Shown: positions 1 through 9,968, counted from the stretch's first letter. The stretch: DNA of 64,000 nucleotides from Bacteroidales bacterium 6E (GCA_001270045.2 DF970670.1:106047-170046), one strand, 5' to 3'. Notes: generated from the letters alone by a model not told the origin. Program-made: numbers and translations.

Positions 1-32
1 GTCAAATAACAGAATAACCGAACAGTTTTAAG

Positions 33-73
33 GTGGCCCGGCCAGGTGAAAATCTGCAGGGCCACTTTTTTTT
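33..73 (+). terminator. Intrinsic terminator of an upstream unit
   Basis: A 7-bp G+C-rich stem (GTGGCCC at 33-39 with GGGCCAC at 59-65) is followed at once by eight T residues. It would end transcription entering from the left edge, before the rhamnosidase promoter. Confidence 0.75.
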
Positions 74-100
74 GCTCATTCAATAACTTTGAATGTCCAA

Positions 101-131
101 TTGCGCATTCCGGTTGCGTTTTATACCTTTG
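101..131 (+). promoter_or_regulatory. Bacteroidota-type promoter for the GH78 gene
   Basis: TTG at 101-103 and TACCTTTG at 124-131 are separated by 20 bp. This fits the known Bacteroidota sigma-ABfr consensus (TTTG, 19-21 bp, TAnnTTTG). Transcription would begin near 137, leaving a leader of about 75 nt before the ATG at 212. A second TAnnTTTG match, TAACTTTG at 84-91, lacks a well-spaced upstream box. Confidence 0.5.
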
Positions 132-211
132 GAATCCGCTGTCCACCGGATAAGTTTGTACGTGTGATGGCGAACCAACCAACTTGTTTCAAACCTTTCG
201 ATCCCGGAAAT

Positions 212-2917
212 ATGAGAGCAATCAGCTGTTTTTCATTCATTTTCTTGTTCATCACCTCCCAATTGTTTGCGGGGGTAACCGTCAAAAACCTGAAAACCGA
301 ACACCTTGTGAATCCAATGGGAATCGATACCAGCCAGCCCCGGTTTACCTGGCAGCTGGACACTGACCGCCATGGGACTTCCGTGCGATCATATATCCTG
401 GTCGTTGGAAATGATTCACTTGCGGTCGGTATGGGAAACGGAAATACGGCCCTGAAAGGCACAGATGGTTCGTTTCAAATGCCTGTCGTTTACGATGGCC
501 TTCCCCTGCAGCCTTTTACAAGGTACTATTGGAGTGTCAGGATACAGGACGAGACAGGGGAGTGGACCGGCTGGTCGGTGCCTGCCTCTTTTGAAACAGG
601 AATGATGGACCAGCGAAACTGGAAAGGGGCCTGGATCACCGATTCACACGATTACACCATCAAGCCGGCTCCCTGGTTCAGGAAGGAGTTTACAAGCGAA
701 AAGAAGATAGAATCGGCAAGGGCATACATTGCAGTTGCCGGATTGTACGAACTGACGATCAATGGCCGGAGGGTCGGCGACCACCGTCTCGATCCCATGT
801 ATACCAGGTTTGACCGGAGGAATTTGTACGTAACCCATGACGTGACGGATCACCTTCAGTCGGGCAACAATGTCATTGGCGTGTTGCTGGGAAACGGCTG
901 GTACAATCACCAGTCGACCGCCGTATGGTTCTTCGACAAAGCCCCATGGCGTGCAAGGCCCCGGTTCTGCATGGACCTCAGGATCACTTACAGCGATGGT
1001 ACCGTGGAAACCATTGCAACCGGACAGGATTGGCAAACCACTGCCAGTCCTGTGATCTTCAACAGCATCTATACTGCCGAGCATTACGATGCCCGCAGTG
1101 AACAACCGGGATGGGACAAGCCCGGTTTCAAGGCGGAGAGATGGAGAAACGCAACACTGACAGCTGCCCCGTCACAGAATATAAGTGCCCAGGTATTGCA
1201 TCCCATCCGCAACGTGCTGGAAATTCAGCCAGTGGATGTTCGAAAGGTGGACGAAAATACCTGGCTCTATGATTTCGGCCGCAACATGGCGGGTGTCACT
1301 AAACTTAAGCTTTCGGGTCCGGAGGGTACGGTAGTCCGGCTGAAGCATACCGAACGGCTCGACAGTGCCGGACGGGCCGATATGTCGAACATCGATGTGC
1401 ATTACCGTCCGACCGACGACTCCGATCCGTTCCAGACTGACATCGTGATCCTCAGTGGAAAGGGTGAGGATGAGTTCATGCCTCGTTTCAATTACAAGGG
1501 ATTCCAGTTCGTGGAAGTCAGCACCGACAAACCCCTTGAAATGACTGCCGCGAACCTGACCGCCTATTTTATGCACAGCGATGTTCCCCCGGTTGGAAGG
1601 ATCCACTCGTCCAGTACCACCCTCAACAAGATATGGAGTGCCTCCAATGCTTCCTACCTGTCGAACCTCCATGGCTATCCGACCGATTGTCCTCAGCGGG
1701 AGAAGAATGGATGGACGGGCGATGCCCATATTGCCATAGAGACCGGATTATACAATTTCGACGGGATCACGGTGTACGAGAAGTGGCTCGACGATCACCG
1801 CGACGAACAGCAGCCCAACGGTGTGCTTCCGGCCATCATTCCCACCTCCGGGTGGGGATACCACTGGGCCAACGGTCCCGACTGGACTTCAACCATTGCC
1901 ATCATCCCCTGGAACATTTACCTCTTTTACGGCGACTCCCGTATACTGGAGGAGAACTACGACAACCTCAGGCGGTATGTCGATTATATCGACTCGAAAA
2001 GTCCGGAGGGAATCACCGACTGGGGTCTCGGCGACTGGGTGCCTGTCAAGTCGGTGACTCCCCGCGAATTCACCTCCTCCACCTATTACTACATCGATGC
2101 ACTGATCCTGTCAAAATCAGCCCGGATACTGGGCATGGAGGCAGATCATGAAAAATATGCCGCCCTCGCCGAAAAGATCCGGAATGCGGTAAACAATAAA
2201 TATTTCAATCCACAGACCGGTATATATGGAACCGGATTACAGACCGAGCTGAGTGTTGCACTCCACTGGGGTCTGGTCCCTGATGGACACCGGGCACAGG
2301 TGGCAGCTAACCTGGCCAAACGGGTCATGGCCGACAACAAGCACATCGATGTGGGACTCCTCGGTACCAAGACCATCCTGAATGCACTCAGCGACAACGG
2401 TTATGCCGACCTGGCCTATGAGGTGGCCGCACAGGAAACCTTCCCTTCGTGGGGCTGGTGGATCGTCAACGGGGCCACCACTTTTTTTGAGAACTGGCCC
2501 CTGGATGCCAAAAGCGACATCTCCATGAACCATATCATGTTCGGCGAAATCAATGCCTGGTATTACAAGGCCCTGGGTGGTCTCTTTCCCGATGAGGCAA
2601 ATCCCGGCTTCCGGAATGTCATCTTAAAGCCCCGTTTTGTGGCAGGGCTCGACCACTTTTCGGCAGAACATGATGGTCCTTTTGGAACAATCGTATCGTC
2701 ATGGGAAAAGAACAGGGGGCGCATCACCTATCGGGTGGAGATCCCTGCCGGAAGCACGGCCACCCTCCATCTGGAAGCGGATGACATCAGGGAAGGCGGT
2801 AGAAAAATCGGGGAGAACAGGCATATCCGGACGCTGGAAAGTGAAGGAAGGAACGTGAAACTCATGCTTGCATCAGGCAAGTACGAATTCAACTTGAAGA
2901 CAGACAAAAAGTATTAA
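212..2917 (+). CDS. Secreted alpha-L-rhamnosidase, GH78
   Basis: This is a probable alpha-L-rhamnosidase that removes terminal rhamnose from a glycan in the periplasm or at the cell surface. The reading frame is open from a TTG at 89, but the ATG at 212 is preferred because it begins a clean signal peptide (MRAISCFSFIFLF..., cleavage near SQLFAG) and lies downstream of a matching promoter. The protein is about 901 residues with the usual GH78 layout: an N-terminal Ig-like domain, beta-sandwich domains, an (alpha/alpha)6 barrel and a C-terminal beta domain. The family motif CPQREKNGWTGD is present, with Glu497 in the general-acid position of the family. The next gene, a GH125 enzyme, starts 12 nt downstream, so the two are probably cotranscribed. 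GH78 members also act on flavonoid and other rhamnosides, so the natural substrate is open. Confidence 0.9.
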   Translation: MRAISCFSFIFLFITSQLFAGVTVKNLKTEHLVNPMGIDTSQPRFTWQLDTDRHGTSVRSYILVVGNDSLAVGMGNGNTALKGTDGSFQMPVVYDGLPLQPFTRYYWSVRIQDETGEWTGWSVPASFETGMMDQRNWKGAWITDSHDYTIKPAPWFRKEFTSEKKIESARAYIAVAGLYELTINGRRVGDHRLDPMYTRFDRRNLYVTHDVTDHLQSGNNVIGVLLGNGWYNHQSTAVWFFDKAPWRARPRFCMDLRITYSDGTVETIATGQDWQTTASPVIFNSIYTAEHYDARSEQPGWDKPGFKAERWRNATLTAAPSQNISAQVLHPIRNVLEIQPVDVRKVDENTWLYDFGRNMAGVTKLKLSGPEGTVVRLKHTERLDSAGRADMSNIDVHYRPTDDSDPFQTDIVILSGKGEDEFMPRFNYKGFQFVEVSTDKPLEMTAANLTAYFMHSDVPPVGRIHSSSTTLNKIWSASNASYLSNLHGYPTDCPQREKNGWTGDAHIAIETGLYNFDGITVYEKWLDDHRDEQQPNGVLPAIIPTSGWGYHWANGPDWTSTIAIIPWNIYLFYGDSRILEENYDNLRRYVDYIDSKSPEGITDWGLGDWVPVKSVTPREFTSSTYYYIDALILSKSARILGMEADHEKYAALAEKIRNAVNNKYFNPQTGIYGTGLQTELSVALHWGLVPDGHRAQVAANLAKRVMADNKHIDVGLLGTKTILNALSDNGYADLAYEVAAQETFPSWGWWIVNGATTFFENWPLDAKSDISMNHIMFGEINAWYYKALGGLFPDEANPGFRNVILKPRFVAGLDHFSAEHDGPFGTIVSSWEKNRGRITYRVEIPAGSTATLHLEADDIREGGRKIGENRHIRTLESEGRNVKLMLASGKYEFNLKTDKKY

Positions 2918-2929
2918 TACCCATATTTT

Positions 2930-4351
2930 ATGACAACAAGAAGAGATTTTATCAGGACCGGGACCATCTCGATGGCCGGATTGGCCATCGCCGGTTCAGG
3001 CAACGTGTTTGCAGGGATGGGCAGACTGGATTATACTACACTTCGTCCGGCCATCGGTGAGCGCAACTTTACTTCTGAGGCTGTGGAAGAAGCCATCCGA
3101 ACCACCAAGGCAAGGATCAAGGACCCCAAACTGGCGTGGATGTTTGAAAACTGTTTCCCGAATACCCTTGATACCACGGTTGAACATGGCATCCGAAACG
3201 GGAAACCAGATACGTTTGTCATCACCGGCGACATCCATGCCATGTGGCTGCGCGACAGCACCGCACAGGTATGGCCTTACCTGCCGCTGGCTGGTCAGGA
3301 TGAGAACCTGAAAACCCTGCTGGCGGGAGTGGTGAACCGGCAGACCCAATGCGTCCTGCTCGATCCTTATGCCAACGCCTTCAACAAAGAGCTGGTTCCC
3401 GGTGAGTGGATGAGCGACCGGACCAAAATGATCCCCGGACTGCACGAACGCAAGTGGGAGATTGATTCGCTTTGTTATACCGTGCGCCTGGCTTACCATT
3501 ACTGGAAGACCACGGGCGACACCTCGGTACTGGATGCCGAATGGCAGAAGGCCGCCGGTTTGATCCTGGAAACCTTCAGGGTCCAGCAGCGCAAAGACGG
3601 CCTGGGCCCCTATAAATTTGAAAGGGAGACTACCCGACAGCTCGATACCCTGTCCAATGGAGGTTATGGCCGTCCGCTGAAACCGGTAGGGCTGATCAAC
3701 TCATCGTTCAGGCCTTCTGACGACGCCTCAACCTTTGGATTCCTGATTCCATCGAACCTCTTTGCCGTCGTGTCACTTCGGCAAATGGCCGAAATCAGTG
3801 ATACGGTGACCGACGACCGTGAATTTGCAGTGAAATGCAGGGCATTGGCCGATGAGGTGGAGGCTGCCATCCACAAATATGCCATCATAAAGCATCCCAA
3901 ATACGGTAAAGTATATGCCTATGAAGTCGACGGTTTTGGAAACGCCACCTTCATGGACGATGCCAATGTTCCCAGTTTGCTCGGATTACCCTACCTGGGC
4001 TGCGTGTCACCAAACGACAAAGTCTACCAGAACACCCGGAAACTGGTGTGGAGCGAAGACAATCCCTACTTCTTCAAGGGCAAGGCCGCCGAAGGGATCG
4101 GTGGTCCGCACATCGGGTACGACATGGTTTGGCCGATGAGCATCATCATGCGGGCCATGACCAGCACCGACGACAAGGAAGTGGAATGGTGTGTCAGGAC
4201 CCTTCGTGACACCGACGGAGGCACGGGATTCATGCATGAATCCTTCCACAAGGACGATCCTTCCAATTTCACCCGCTCCTGGTTTGCCTGGGCCAACACC
4301 CTCTTCGGCGAACTGATCCGCAAGCTGGTGCTGGAAGGGAAGCAATTGTAG
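2930..4351 (+). CDS. GH125 exo-alpha-1,6-mannosidase-like enzyme, Tat signal
   Basis: The 473-residue protein belongs to GH125 (formerly DUF1237), whose characterised members are metal-independent exo-alpha-1,6-mannosidases. Family landmarks visible here are GDIHAMWLRDSTAQVWPY, the RPSDDASTFGF stretch, and GGPHIGYDMVWPMS near the C-terminus. The N-terminus (TTRRDFIRTG followed by a hydrophobic stretch) is a twin-arginine export signal, so the enzyme is probably exported folded. It follows the GH78 gene by 12 nt and is followed by a terminator at 4425. The pairing with a rhamnosidase suggests trimming of a mixed heteroglycan. Alpha-mannosidase activity is inferred from family membership only. 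Confidence 0.88.
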   Translation: MTTRRDFIRTGTISMAGLAIAGSGNVFAGMGRLDYTTLRPAIGERNFTSEAVEEAIRTTKARIKDPKLAWMFENCFPNTLDTTVEHGIRNGKPDTFVITGDIHAMWLRDSTAQVWPYLPLAGQDENLKTLLAGVVNRQTQCVLLDPYANAFNKELVPGEWMSDRTKMIPGLHERKWEIDSLCYTVRLAYHYWKTTGDTSVLDAEWQKAAGLILETFRVQQRKDGLGPYKFERETTRQLDTLSNGGYGRPLKPVGLINSSFRPSDDASTFGFLIPSNLFAVVSLRQMAEISDTVTDDREFAVKCRALADEVEAAIHKYAIIKHPKYGKVYAYEVDGFGNATFMDDANVPSLLGLPYLGCVSPNDKVYQNTRKLVWSEDNPYFFKGKAAEGIGGPHIGYDMVWPMSIIMRAMTSTDDKEVEWCVRTLRDTDGGTGFMHESFHKDDPSNFTRSWFAWANTLFGELIRKLVLEGKQL

Positions 4352-4424
4352 GATGAAGTTTTATTTGCAATCAAATGAAGACTGTTCAAAGAATAACGAA
4401 CAAAGAAAATTGAAATGAAATTAA

Positions 4425-4461
4425 AGGGCCGTCTGTTTATTTGATGGCCCTGACTTTTTTT
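4425..4461 (+). terminator. Terminator after GH125, overlapping the sigma-gene promoter
   Basis: A 9-bp stem (AGGGCCGTC at 4425-4433 with GATGGCCCT at 4443-4451, one G-T wobble) and a 9-nt loop are followed by GAC and a T tract. Its loop contains the -33 box of the next promoter. Confidence 0.7.
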
Positions 4462-4471
4462 TATACATTTG
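4440..4471 (+). promoter_or_regulatory. Bacteroidota promoter for the ECF sigma gene
   Basis: TTTG at 4440-4443 and TACATTTG at 4464-4471 are separated by exactly 20 bp, a full consensus match. Initiation near 4478 would leave a leader of about 14 nt before the ATG at 4492. Confidence 0.65.
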
Positions 4472-4491
4472 CTCGACAGCTGACAAAATCC

Positions 4492-5073
4492 ATGAGCAAA
4501 AAACTTAACCTTGAGGAAGTATTGTTAAAACTCTCAAATGATGATAGGTATGCTCTTGAGGACTTATTTAATTACTATTATCCCCGCCTTTACAATTTCT
4601 CCAAAGCCTTTCTGAAACTCGAAGACGGTATCGATGATATACTTCAGGAAGTTTTCGTGAAAATCTGGCAGAACCGAAAAAATATCAGGCAATCAGAAAC
4701 ATTCAATTCCTTTATATTTACAATTACCCGAAATCTTCTGTTGAATGAACTTCGGAGCATGCTGAATGACCGGAAAATCAAAGAGAAAATTCTTGAACGT
4801 TCTGTCGCCGAGGAGTATTTGCTTGGTGAACACCTTGATTTCAATGAACTTAAAACCAAGATTGATGAGTTGGTAATGGAATTGCCTGAAAAGCAGCGTC
4901 GGGTATTTGTGATGAGCCGTGTGGAAGGGTTGGGCCAGAAGGAGATAGCAATGCAACTTGAGATTTCGGAAAAGACTGTCGAATACCATATTTCGCAGTC
5001 CATCAAGTTTATCAAAGGTAAACTGAAAGGAATGGGCCTTATATCCATGCTCTATTTTTATCTTTTCTTATAG
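4492..5073 (+). CDS. ECF-type RNA polymerase sigma factor
   Basis: This is a 193-residue sigma-70 family ECF factor of the kind that works with FecR and an STN-containing SusC in Bacteroidota. Region 2 is seen around residues 25-75 (DDRYALEDLFNYYYPRLYNF, then ILQEVFVKIWQNR). Region 4 lies around 125-175, with LPEKQRRVFVMSRVEGLGQKEIA and the recognition helix LEISEKTVEYHISQS. The ATG at 4492 was chosen over the in-frame TTG at 4441 because that stretch contains the promoter. It should direct RNA polymerase to the fecR-susC units once the SusC STN domain relays a ligand signal through FecR. fecR lies 325 bp downstream rather than immediately adjacent. Confidence 0.92.
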   Translation: MSKKLNLEEVLLKLSNDDRYALEDLFNYYYPRLYNFSKAFLKLEDGIDDILQEVFVKIWQNRKNIRQSETFNSFIFTITRNLLLNELRSMLNDRKIKEKILERSVAEEYLLGEHLDFNELKTKIDELVMELPEKQRRVFVMSRVEGLGQKEIAMQLEISEKTVEYHISQSIKFIKGKLKGMGLISMLYFYLFL

Positions 5074-5398
5074 AACTCAACAACAATTTCTGATGATTTG
5101 AAGATTGTTTCTTCCTGAGTGTTTGGTATCTTTAAAATGGATTTCGATATCCGTGAACCTGATCTTTTCGGAATATTGTTCAAATTAAATCTCAATTTTT
5201 ATATTCCCGTCCGCTAATTTGGAAATCAATACTGCAGTTTCAGGCACTTTTTGCTTTTCATTTTTATATCTTATCAGGAAGTGTTTTTTGGGCTGTACAT
5301 ATTAAAAGATAGATTTTTCTTCTATTGGCATAAAAAATAATGGCTTAAGGATTTAGGGATAATTCTTTCATAAGTGTATTAATACTGATAAGGCAAAA
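5074..5398. other. 325-bp gap between sigma and fecR
   Basis: This AT-rich stretch holds no open frame that looks like a gene. I saw no full-consensus promoter and no convincing hairpin in it. Confidence 0.5.
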
Positions 5399-6400
5399 AT
5401 GAATAAACTAATCGCGAAATATTTCAATTCAGTATGTTCTCCGGGTGAATTCGATGAATTCCACCACCTGGTTTCAGACAGGAAGCACGATGAGCTTCTG
5501 GGGCGCTGGCTTAAGCCATATTGGGACGAATGGATGAACAGTGATGAAAATTTCTCTTCAGACAAAGTTTTATGGAGCCGCATCAGTCAGGTCATTGAGA
5601 GGGAGGAACGGAAATCGATTCAACGTAAGCTAAAAATATACAGCATTGCATTCAAGGTGGCTGCAGTCTTGGTGATAGGATTGTTAACCAGTACTATTCT
5701 GTTATATTTTCAGTCAGACAAGATGAATCAACAGGCTGTATTGCAGACAGTTTCTGTTCCTTTTGGAGCCCGGACTTGTTTGACCTTGCCTGATAGTTCA
5801 TTGGTTTGGGTCAATTCAGGTTCAACTGTTAGCTACAGCAATGATTTCAGGCAAAACAGGTCAATTTATCTTAGTGGAGAGGCATTTTTCGAAGTTATTA
5901 AGAATGAAGTGCCCTTTATGGTTGAAACTGACCTTGGATCTGTGACCGTGAAGGGGACATCCTTTAATGTAAAGGCGATAATCCATGACAAACAGTTTGA
6001 GACAACAGTTGAGGAGGGATCGGTCATTGTTGCCCAACCTGACAATTCACGTACAGCACTATTGAAGAAAGGTCAGCAAGCCAGGGTAATTAACAATGAA
6101 TTGAAGCTTTCCAAGGTTGAAACAGAGCTGTACACTTCATGGAAAGATGGTCGGATCATCTTCAGAAACGAGTATTTGCCTGAGGTTGCCAAGCGACTTG
6201 AACGATGGTACAACGTGAAAATTGAGCTGGATTCTGATCCCCGACTGGCAAAGATCCATTATACGGGAACCCTTGAAATGGAATCATTTGTGGAGGTTAT
6301 GGAATTGCTCAAGGTTACTGCCTCGATAGATTATACATATAACGACAAGACACGAGTGATTAAAATAACATATAAGAATCAAGTGAGAATAAACGTATAA
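5399..6400 (+). CDS. FecR-family anti-sigma factor (first locus)
   Basis: A 333-residue single-pass inner-membrane regulator. An N-terminal cytoplasmic part of about 80 residues should hold the sigma factor. A transmembrane helix follows at about 85-107 (VAAVLVIGLLTSTILLYF), then the periplasmic FecR domain (about 120-220, with LPDSSLVWVNSGSTVSYS, LSGEAFFEV and VKGTSFNVKA). The C-terminal DUF4974-type domain contains FRNEYLPEVAKRLERWYNV. It should relay the signal from the STN domain of the adjacent SusC to the ECF sigma factor. It is a close paralogue of the FecR at 12,182; their C-terminal 80 residues are nearly the same. Confidence 0.93.
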   Translation: MNKLIAKYFNSVCSPGEFDEFHHLVSDRKHDELLGRWLKPYWDEWMNSDENFSSDKVLWSRISQVIEREERKSIQRKLKIYSIAFKVAAVLVIGLLTSTILLYFQSDKMNQQAVLQTVSVPFGARTCLTLPDSSLVWVNSGSTVSYSNDFRQNRSIYLSGEAFFEVIKNEVPFMVETDLGSVTVKGTSFNVKAIIHDKQFETTVEEGSVIVAQPDNSRTALLKKGQQARVINNELKLSKVETELYTSWKDGRIIFRNEYLPEVAKRLERWYNVKIELDSDPRLAKIHYTGTLEMESFVEVMELLKVTASIDYTYNDKTRVIKITYKNQVRINV

Positions 6401-6443
6401 AAATGAATTGCCTATGATCAGATAAGAAGGTAAGAGAAAAGGA

Positions 6444-6475
6444 AAAGGGGTGGAAATGGCCGTTTCTGCCCCTTT
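6444..6475 (+). promoter_or_regulatory. Leader hairpin upstream of susC, copy 1
   Basis: A 13-bp stem with two wobble pairs (AAAGGGGTGGAAA with TTTCTGCCCCTTT) closes a TGGCCG loop. It ends 46 nt before the susC ATG. No clear T tract follows, so it is not an ordinary terminator. The same loop, and the following TTAAATGTGAGTTATTAAAC, recur before the second susC. Confidence 0.6.
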
Positions 6476-6521
6476 CAAAGAGATTGTTTTAAATGTGAGT
6501 TATTAAACAAAATTTAAATCT

Positions 6522-9500
6522 ATGAAGAGAGAACTAACCTGCTGCGGTTTTATTCCGTGGCGCAAACAATTTGTCAGAAAAATGAAACTAACAGTCCTGC
6601 TTTTAACATTTGCCATCCTAAGTGGTTTCGCATCCGAAAGTTATTCACAGGCTGCGCGTCTTACCCTGAACATGGAGAAAACTACCATTCGTGATGTGCT
6701 CAAGGAGATCGAAAGCCAAAGTGAATTCAGGTTTTTTTACAGCGGTGAGATAAATGTCGAAAAAACTGCAAACGTTTCAGTCCAGAACAAAAATGTCATG
6801 GAAACGCTTGACCAGGTTTTCAACGGAACCGACATCCGCTATGAAATATATGGTCGGCAGATTGCCCTATTAGCCAAACAGGAGACTGCACTTCCAGCCG
6901 CCATGCAACAGGTTCGGGTTGTTACCGGTAAGGTTACGGATAGAAGTGGTGCGGCTCTTCCCGGAGTTACGGTGGTTGTTAAAGGAACCACCACTGGGAC
7001 CATCACTGACCCTGATGGACAATACTCCCTGGGATCAATTCAATCAGGATCCGTATTGGTCTTTTCGTTTATCGGTATGAGAACCCAGGAAATTACACTG
7101 GGAAATCAACTTAACATCAATGTGGTCATGGAAGACGCAACCTTTGGTGTCGATGAAGTGATTGTTACTGGTGTAGCAAGTGGTACACCCAAGAGCAAGA
7201 TTGGATTTGCCATTGAAAAAATAGGTTCCAAAAGCCTGCAACAAGTACCTGCCGTTGATGCGGGATCAGCCATCCAGGGTAAGGTTGCCGGTGTCAGGAT
7301 CACCAAAACCAGTGGAGCTCCCGGATCTGGTAGTGACATTCAGCTTCGGGGTGTAAAGACCATCTTTGGAAGCTCAAATCCGTTGATCATAATTGACGGG
7401 GTTCAGACTGAGTTGGGACTGTCAGACGTGAATGCGGAAGATATTGAGTCAATCGAGGTGTTGAAGGGTGCTGCAGCCTCTTCTTTATATGGATCTCGTG
7501 CTGCCAATGGTGTGGTTAGCATCATGACTAAAAGAGGGAGCTCTGTATCCGCAGGTGAAGTTGTCGTTGATTACAGGATTGAGTCTGGTAAAAGTTTCAT
7601 AGGTTTTGTACCTTCGAAATCTTTGGCTACTAACCGGATTATTCAAAATGGCGCTGTAACCAATGCCGTTGATCCCGACAGGGTAATGGATAATCTTTAT
7701 CCAAAGGTATATGATCACTTGGATCAGTTTTTCAATCCAGGTGGTTATACCACCAATTATTTGGCTGTTAAAGGTAACTCCACTGATTCAAAGATGTCGG
7801 TGTATGCTTCAATGCAGTCAACCCGTGAACAAGGTATCGTTCAAATGGTCGATGGTAACACACGAAACAATTTTAAGGTTAACATGGACTACCAGATTTC
7901 TGAGAAATGGACACTCACCACATCAAACCTGTTCAGTCAGTCGAAATCGGATGACCGTGCAGCAGGTGCTTTTTCAAGGTTGCTCGACAGTGATCCGGAT
8001 GCTGATCTTCTTACTCCCAATGCTGACGGTTCACCATATAAAATCAATATCAACAAGATCAAGTCAACTTCTGCAAACCCATTGTATGAAATTGCGAATA
8101 CCATTAACAAAAGCAATTCGCAGAAATTGATATCATATACCGGATTGAGGTTTTTCCCGGTTGATTACCTGCTTTTTGAAGGTTCATACGGAACGACTCG
8201 CACAACCGGAGAAGGATTCTCTCTTTCACCCAAAGGCAAGTTGAGAACCGACCTTACAGAGGACAATGGTTATATTAGCCGTAGCCAATGGAATGCAAAA
8301 GAAGAAATTGTGACCATTGAAGGTTCCTTCTTCAAAAAATTTGGTGATTTCAATACTCGTTTGAAAGCACAATACCTATATGAATCCTCAGTTAACAGCA
8401 ATCTTTGGGCTGGCGGAAATGATCTGGGTGTCAGGGGATTTGGAGTTACTTCGGTAAATTTGAGTGCCAACCAGAGTACTAGTTCAGCAATTTATAAGAG
8501 TATTGCATATAACTATGCATCCATCGCTGCCGTTGATTATAAGGATAAGTACATAGTTGATGCATTGATCCGGCGGGATGCTTCTTCTCTTTTTGGTGCC
8601 GATGTCAGGTGGCAGACATTCTATCGGGTCAGTGGTGCCTGGAGGATCAACGAAGATCTTAACCTGAAAGGTGTGGAAGAATGGAAACTCAGGGCTTCTT
8701 ATGGGGTGGCAGGTTTACGGCCGCCATTCGAGGCTCAGTATGAGGTGTTTTCATTGACGAACGGCGTAGCCGGAAATATGGAAACCTTGGGAAATACCAA
8801 CCTGAAACCCTCCTTTTCCAAGGAACTTGAGGTGGGTACCGATATTTATTTCCTGAATCGCTTCAATTTCTCTTTTAGCTATTCGGATGCAAAAAACACG
8901 GACCAAATCCTGAAAGTCCCGATTTCACCATTGTCAGGAGCCGCATTCCAATGGCAGAATGCCGGAACCATCAAATCGACCGCTTTTGAAGCCAGCCTTG
9001 GTTACAATGTGATCAAAAGAAAAGACCTGACATGGGATGTGACTTTCCTGTTCGACCGTATCAGGCAGAAAATAACCAAGCTGAATGCTACACCCTATAT
9101 GTTGAACGGTACACGTTTCAGAATTGAGGAAGGCATTGATTTTGGCGTACTCTATCTTGATAAGTTTGCACGTTCACTCGGTGATGTTGAAAATCAGGTA
9201 CCTGCCGGACGTACAGTAGATGAATGGTTTGTTGTCAACAACCAGGGCTTTGTAGTTGAGCGTGCATCAATAGGGACCATCAATGAAAAACCGGTGAAGA
9301 TCAAGGATGATAAAGGCAATATCGCTGCCTTGCCAGCTGCCAACTTCAATCCCGATTTCAATATGAACTTCACATCAACTCTTAGCTGGAAGAATCTGAC
9401 CGTATATGCACTTGCCACATGGCAGCAGGGCGGACAGGTTTACAACCACTCAGTGAGATATACCACCGAACCGAAACTGCTCGATCAGTCGGGTTTACCC

Positions 9501-9848
9501 TGGAATGCAGTTAAACCAATGGGTTATTATGAGAATAACGGACAAACCGGTGGAATCCTGGGATGGGACAATGATGTGCTTGCCTTTGATGCGAGCTTCC
9601 TGAAGCTCCGTGAACTTTCTCTGAGCTATGACATCAAACCTGCATCCATGGAAAAATATTTGAGTAATATCCGGTTGAGCGTTATTGGAAGAAACCTGCT
9701 TACATTGACCAGGTATCCGGGCTTTGATCCTGAAACCGGCCGCAACGAACCATCGAAGGGTGTTGATTCCAATGCTTTCCGTTTTGACTCAAACGACTCA
9801 TATCCGATTTACCGGATGTTCAGCGGTTCATTGGCCATTACGTTCTAA
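6522..9848 (+). CDS. SusC-like TonB-dependent transporter with STN domain (first locus)
   Basis: An outer-membrane, TonB-dependent glycan importer of 1108 residues. After a long signal sequence (a hydrophobic core with LTVLLLTFAILSGF at about 22-35) comes an STN signalling domain at about 45-115 (LKEIESQSEFRFFYSGE). It is followed by a carboxypeptidase-D-like beta domain (about 128-215, VTGKVTDRSGAALPGVTVV), the plug (about 220-340, with VLKGAAASSLYGSRAANGVV) and the 22-strand barrel. The STN domain means this SusC also senses its cargo and signals through FecR to the sigma factor. It is shorter than the other two SusC proteins in the window. SusD follows 120 bp downstream. Confidence 0.95.
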   Translation: MKRELTCCGFIPWRKQFVRKMKLTVLLLTFAILSGFASESYSQAARLTLNMEKTTIRDVLKEIESQSEFRFFYSGEINVEKTANVSVQNKNVMETLDQVFNGTDIRYEIYGRQIALLAKQETALPAAMQQVRVVTGKVTDRSGAALPGVTVVVKGTTTGTITDPDGQYSLGSIQSGSVLVFSFIGMRTQEITLGNQLNINVVMEDATFGVDEVIVTGVASGTPKSKIGFAIEKIGSKSLQQVPAVDAGSAIQGKVAGVRITKTSGAPGSGSDIQLRGVKTIFGSSNPLIIIDGVQTELGLSDVNAEDIESIEVLKGAAASSLYGSRAANGVVSIMTKRGSSVSAGEVVVDYRIESGKSFIGFVPSKSLATNRIIQNGAVTNAVDPDRVMDNLYPKVYDHLDQFFNPGGYTTNYLAVKGNSTDSKMSVYASMQSTREQGIVQMVDGNTRNNFKVNMDYQISEKWTLTTSNLFSQSKSDDRAAGAFSRLLDSDPDADLLTPNADGSPYKININKIKSTSANPLYEIANTINKSNSQKLISYTGLRFFPVDYLLFEGSYGTTRTTGEGFSLSPKGKLRTDLTEDNGYISRSQWNAKEEIVTIEGSFFKKFGDFNTRLKAQYLYESSVNSNLWAGGNDLGVRGFGVTSVNLSANQSTSSAIYKSIAYNYASIAAVDYKDKYIVDALIRRDASSLFGADVRWQTFYRVSGAWRINEDLNLKGVEEWKLRASYGVAGLRPPFEAQYEVFSLTNGVAGNMETLGNTNLKPSFSKELEVGTDIYFLNRFNFSFSYSDAKNTDQILKVPISPLSGAAFQWQNAGTIKSTAFEASLGYNVIKRKDLTWDVTFLFDRIRQKITKLNATPYMLNGTRFRIEEGIDFGVLYLDKFARSLGDVENQVPAGRTVDEWFVVNNQGFVVERASIGTINEKPVKIKDDKGNIAALPAANFNPDFNMNFTSTLSWKNLTVYALATWQQGGQVYNHSVRYTTEPKLLDQSGLPWNAVKPMGYYENNGQTGGILGWDNDVLAFDASFLKLRELSLSYDIKPASMEKYLSNIRLSVIGRNLLTLTRYPGFDPETGRNEPSKGVDSNAFRFDSNDSYPIYRMFSGSLAITF

Positions 9849-9890
9849 CGACTCATCAATGGATTGCATGGTTTATGTCCATAAAACACA

Positions 9891-9913
9891 AGGCATCCGA
9901 AATGATGCCTGTT
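9891..9913 (+). terminator. Weak hairpin between susC and susD
   Basis: AGGCATC at 9891-9897 pairs with GATGCCT at 9904-9910, followed by GTTT. It could attenuate transcription between susC and susD. The T tract is too short to be sure. Confidence 0.35.
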
Positions 9914-9968
9914 TGAGCAGGATGACCAATGGTAAGTTTTGTAAATCAAACGATTAAATTTGAAAAGT

